DNA from: Bartonella bovis 91-4
GTDB lineage: Bacteria; Pseudomonadota; Alphaproteobacteria; Rhizobiales; Rhizobiaceae
Assembly (NCBI RefSeq): GCF_000384965.1
Contig: NZ_CM001844.1
Location: 1,195,042-1,243,865 of the forward strand
DNA: 48,824 bases
Reading direction: 5' to 3'
Numbering within the stretch: position 1 is the stretch's first letter; every line of letters begins with the position of its first letter. Under the pieces are notes generated by a model. The model was given only the letters and a program-made list of their open reading frames with translations, ran no database searches and was not told the DNA's origin. The translations under genes were made by a program, and so were the position numbers. Of the stretch, positions 46,700 through 48,824 are shown one piece after another.

Positions 46700-48824
46700 T
46701 CAAACAAAGCGCCTAGACCTTAAACCATCACCTAAACCCATAAACAAAAAAAACTCTCTAAAACTAATAAATACGCTAAAATATACAAAATCTAAAACAT
46801 ATAAAAAACAAACACCTCTAAGCATTGAGAGAGTGTTTTCTGTTATACTTTTTTTAGCAGAATATATTGCCCTATTTAAAAATGATTCATTAGGTAATGT
46901 TGTATTTGTGTCTTGTAAAATAAACACCGTACTCTCCCTTAAAATTGATCTCCCCCCCTCCATATGGACAGCACCTTTTGTGATAGCCATTCCATTGTAG
47001 ATGTTTGTATAATTTGGCTTAATCAACACCACCCTTCCGCCGTCAACTACCCTCATCCCCTGCCCATAACCATTTCCATCGATCGTGAGATGTGATGCAA
47101 CAACCACAGCATTTTTGGGTGCAACTTCAATACCCTTCTTTTTAAGCTTGACCCTTTCCACAGCATTTGTAGTGTCCTCTCCCACAATCCTAATGAATTC
47201 AGCTTCGTTGTTGTTACCCGTATAAGTCATTTTGACCGCTATTAAAGCAACCCCACCCTGGTTAAGATAAACACCGTACTCTCCCTTAAAATTGATCTCT
47301 CCTCCCTCCATACGGACACTTCCTTCTGTAATCGTCATCCCCTTATGAACACCTTTCAAGTTTGTACCAGTCAACCACACCCGTCCGCCGTTATTTACGC
47401 TTACCCCCTGCCCATTGTCTGTAGTGCTCGTGATAATTATATCCTCAGCGATAACTGTCCCACCCCTGACCTTAATGAAGTCAGCTGTTTTGTTGTTACC
47501 CGTATAAGTCATTCTGACATTTTTTAAAGCAGCCCCACCCTTGTCAAGATAAACCCCGTAATATCCCTTAAACCCAATCTCCCCTCCCATCAAAATAGCA
47601 TTCGCCCTATTTTTCACCCACACCCCCGTTATGACCCCTGAAATATTCACATCTTTCATCGTCATCTTCCCCTCACCCTCTACATTCACCCCCGTACCCT
47701 TATCATCTTGTCCTGTAATGCTGACACCATTTAACAAAGCATTTCCCCCTATAAGACTGACACCGTAATCTCCATTAAAAGCCACCGATCCTTTGTGCAT
47801 CATCAGCTTCCCATTTATCACCCACACCCCCGTTTGCACCTTTGAAATATCCACCTCCTTCATCATCATCACTCCCACCCCATTCTGCATAATCACCCCC
47901 GTACCCTTATTACTAGGTCCTGTAATTCTGACATTCTTTAAAGCAACCCCACCCTGTTTAAGACTGATCCCATAATCCTTCTTAAACCCAATCTCCCCTC
48001 CAAACATACGGACAATCCCTTCTGTAATCGTCATCCCCTTATGAACATCTCTTATATTTGTCTTGAACAGATCAACCATTCCCCCACTAAGCTTGATACC
48101 TGTTTTTCCTGTTCCACTTCCCTTGATAGTGACCCCTCCTAAAAAAGCAAATCCACCCTGGTTAAGACTGACCCCATAATCCTTCGTAAACCCAATTTCT
48201 CCTCCAAACATACGGACAATCCCATTTTCGATACTCATCCCCTTATGAACATCTCTTATATTTGTCCCGAACAGATCAATCATTCCCCCATTAAGCTTGA
48301 TACCCTCTTGTCCCTGATTGTTTCCCTCGATTTTGACCCCTATTAAAACAGCAGTGCTCTTTGAGAGACTGATCCCGTAATCTCCCATAAACCCAATTGA
48401 CCCTCCTTTCATCGCTAGTATCCCCCCCTTCGCCTCCACCCCCATTGCTACATTTGAAATCCGCACCTCCTCCATCGTCACCGCTTTCGCCCCCGTCGCA
48501 TACACCCCCGTCCCCTTCCCATTTCCACCTGTTCCCGTAATCTCCGCCCCCGTAATATTAGCCGTCACCCCATTCCCCACCCCTATCCCGTAATTCCTTG
48601 TCCCCCCACTCGTAAACGTAATCGTCGTCCTATCCCTCACCGTCAACGTCCCACTTCCTGACATAGTTATCCCCTTCTGCACCCCTGAAATCGTCACCCT
48701 CTCCATCGTCACCGCTTTAGCCTCCATCGCATACACCCCCATTTTAACCTCTGAAATATTCACCCCAGTCATATTCAACGTCCCCGCCTCCTTCATCCAT
48801 ACCCCCATCGCCCCCTCCCCACTC
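46700..48824 (-). pseudogene. Barrel-less autotransporter passenger fragment, open to the right edge
   Basis: The frame is open to the window end (the residues before the first Met, SGEGA, continue the repeat), so the 5' end lies outside. It contains the same beta-helix rungs as the giant autotransporter, in the same order as its 23.55-26 kb region (for example MRVVDGGRVVLIKPNYTNIY and GSVRMEGGEINFKGEYGVYL). Identical stretches alternate with locally different patches (ERVKLKKKGIEVAPKNAV versus EKTGKVQKNAV). At 46916/46917 the passenger ends and the frame runs into the duplicated upstream region, giving a meaningless tail to 46700. No barrel follows. It could be a dead gene or a donor cassette for recombination. 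Confidence 0.85.
46799..46836 (-). terminator. Terminator-like hairpin, copy 2
   Basis: Same stem-loop as at 29073-29110, here downstream of the barrel-less passenger fragment, which would be terminated by it. Confidence 0.5.

Larger units (their letters stand above)
46484..46916 (-). repeat. Duplicated autotransporter upstream region, copy 2
   Basis: Near-identical to 28758-29189, including the 19-bp palindrome (46491-46509) and the hairpin. At 46916 it joins directly to passenger-coding sequence of the fragment to the right, a clear recombination junction (GTGTCTTGT then AAAATAAACACC). Confidence 0.92.

Overview
The window is chromosomal DNA of an AT-rich alphaproteobacterium, almost certainly a Bartonella. 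The evidence is the metabolic gene content, a hemin-binding/Omp25-type outer-membrane protein, long gene-poor spacers, and a family of very large autotransporters built on Met/Gly-rich beta-helix repeats. I cannot name the species from sequence alone.

Left part (1-19.1 kb), mostly core metabolism: the 3' part of a DHA2-type MFS exporter; a group III ornithine/lysine decarboxylase with a GC-rich structured leader (speF-type candidate); trhO; a ferredoxin-NADP reductase; alanine racemase; the glycine cleavage operon gcvT-gcvH-gcvP; a Trm112-like protein; asd; the methionine importer metQ-metN-metI; a MaoC-type hydratase; and a homoserine-dehydrogenase-like/SAF oxidoreductase.

Middle part (19.4-33 kb), accessory: an inactivated gene for a cholera/heat-labile-enterotoxin-like ADP-ribosyltransferase (19481-20130, minus), not visible as one open frame because of a frameshift and two stops; a giant autotransporter (20426-28757, minus) that would be about 2,776 residues but is split by one extra base in a short C run; an AmiD-like amidase; and a hemin-binding-type porin.

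Right part (33.9-48.8 kb): tRNA-Thr(CGT); an amino acid permease preceded by a Tyr-rich 26-codon leader ORF; the biotin importer bioM-bioN-bioY; a second autotransporter (38614-41208) whose barrel-coding DNA is almost identical to that of the giant one; a four-gene iron-siderophore importer (FatB/FatD/FatC plus ATPase); tRNA-Gln(CTG); two small unrecognised ORFs; and, at the right edge, two autotransporter fragments. One is a signal-peptide end fused to late-passenger sequence. The other is a barrel-less passenger segment fused to a duplicated autotransporter upstream region.

The most notable aspect is the dispersed autotransporter family. It has one barrel sequence in two genes, duplicated 5' regions, internal 300-bp repeats, poly-C tracts and barrel-less passenger segments. 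It looks like a recombining surface-antigen system with possible silent donor cassettes (inference). The dead toxin gene lies directly downstream of the giant autotransporter.
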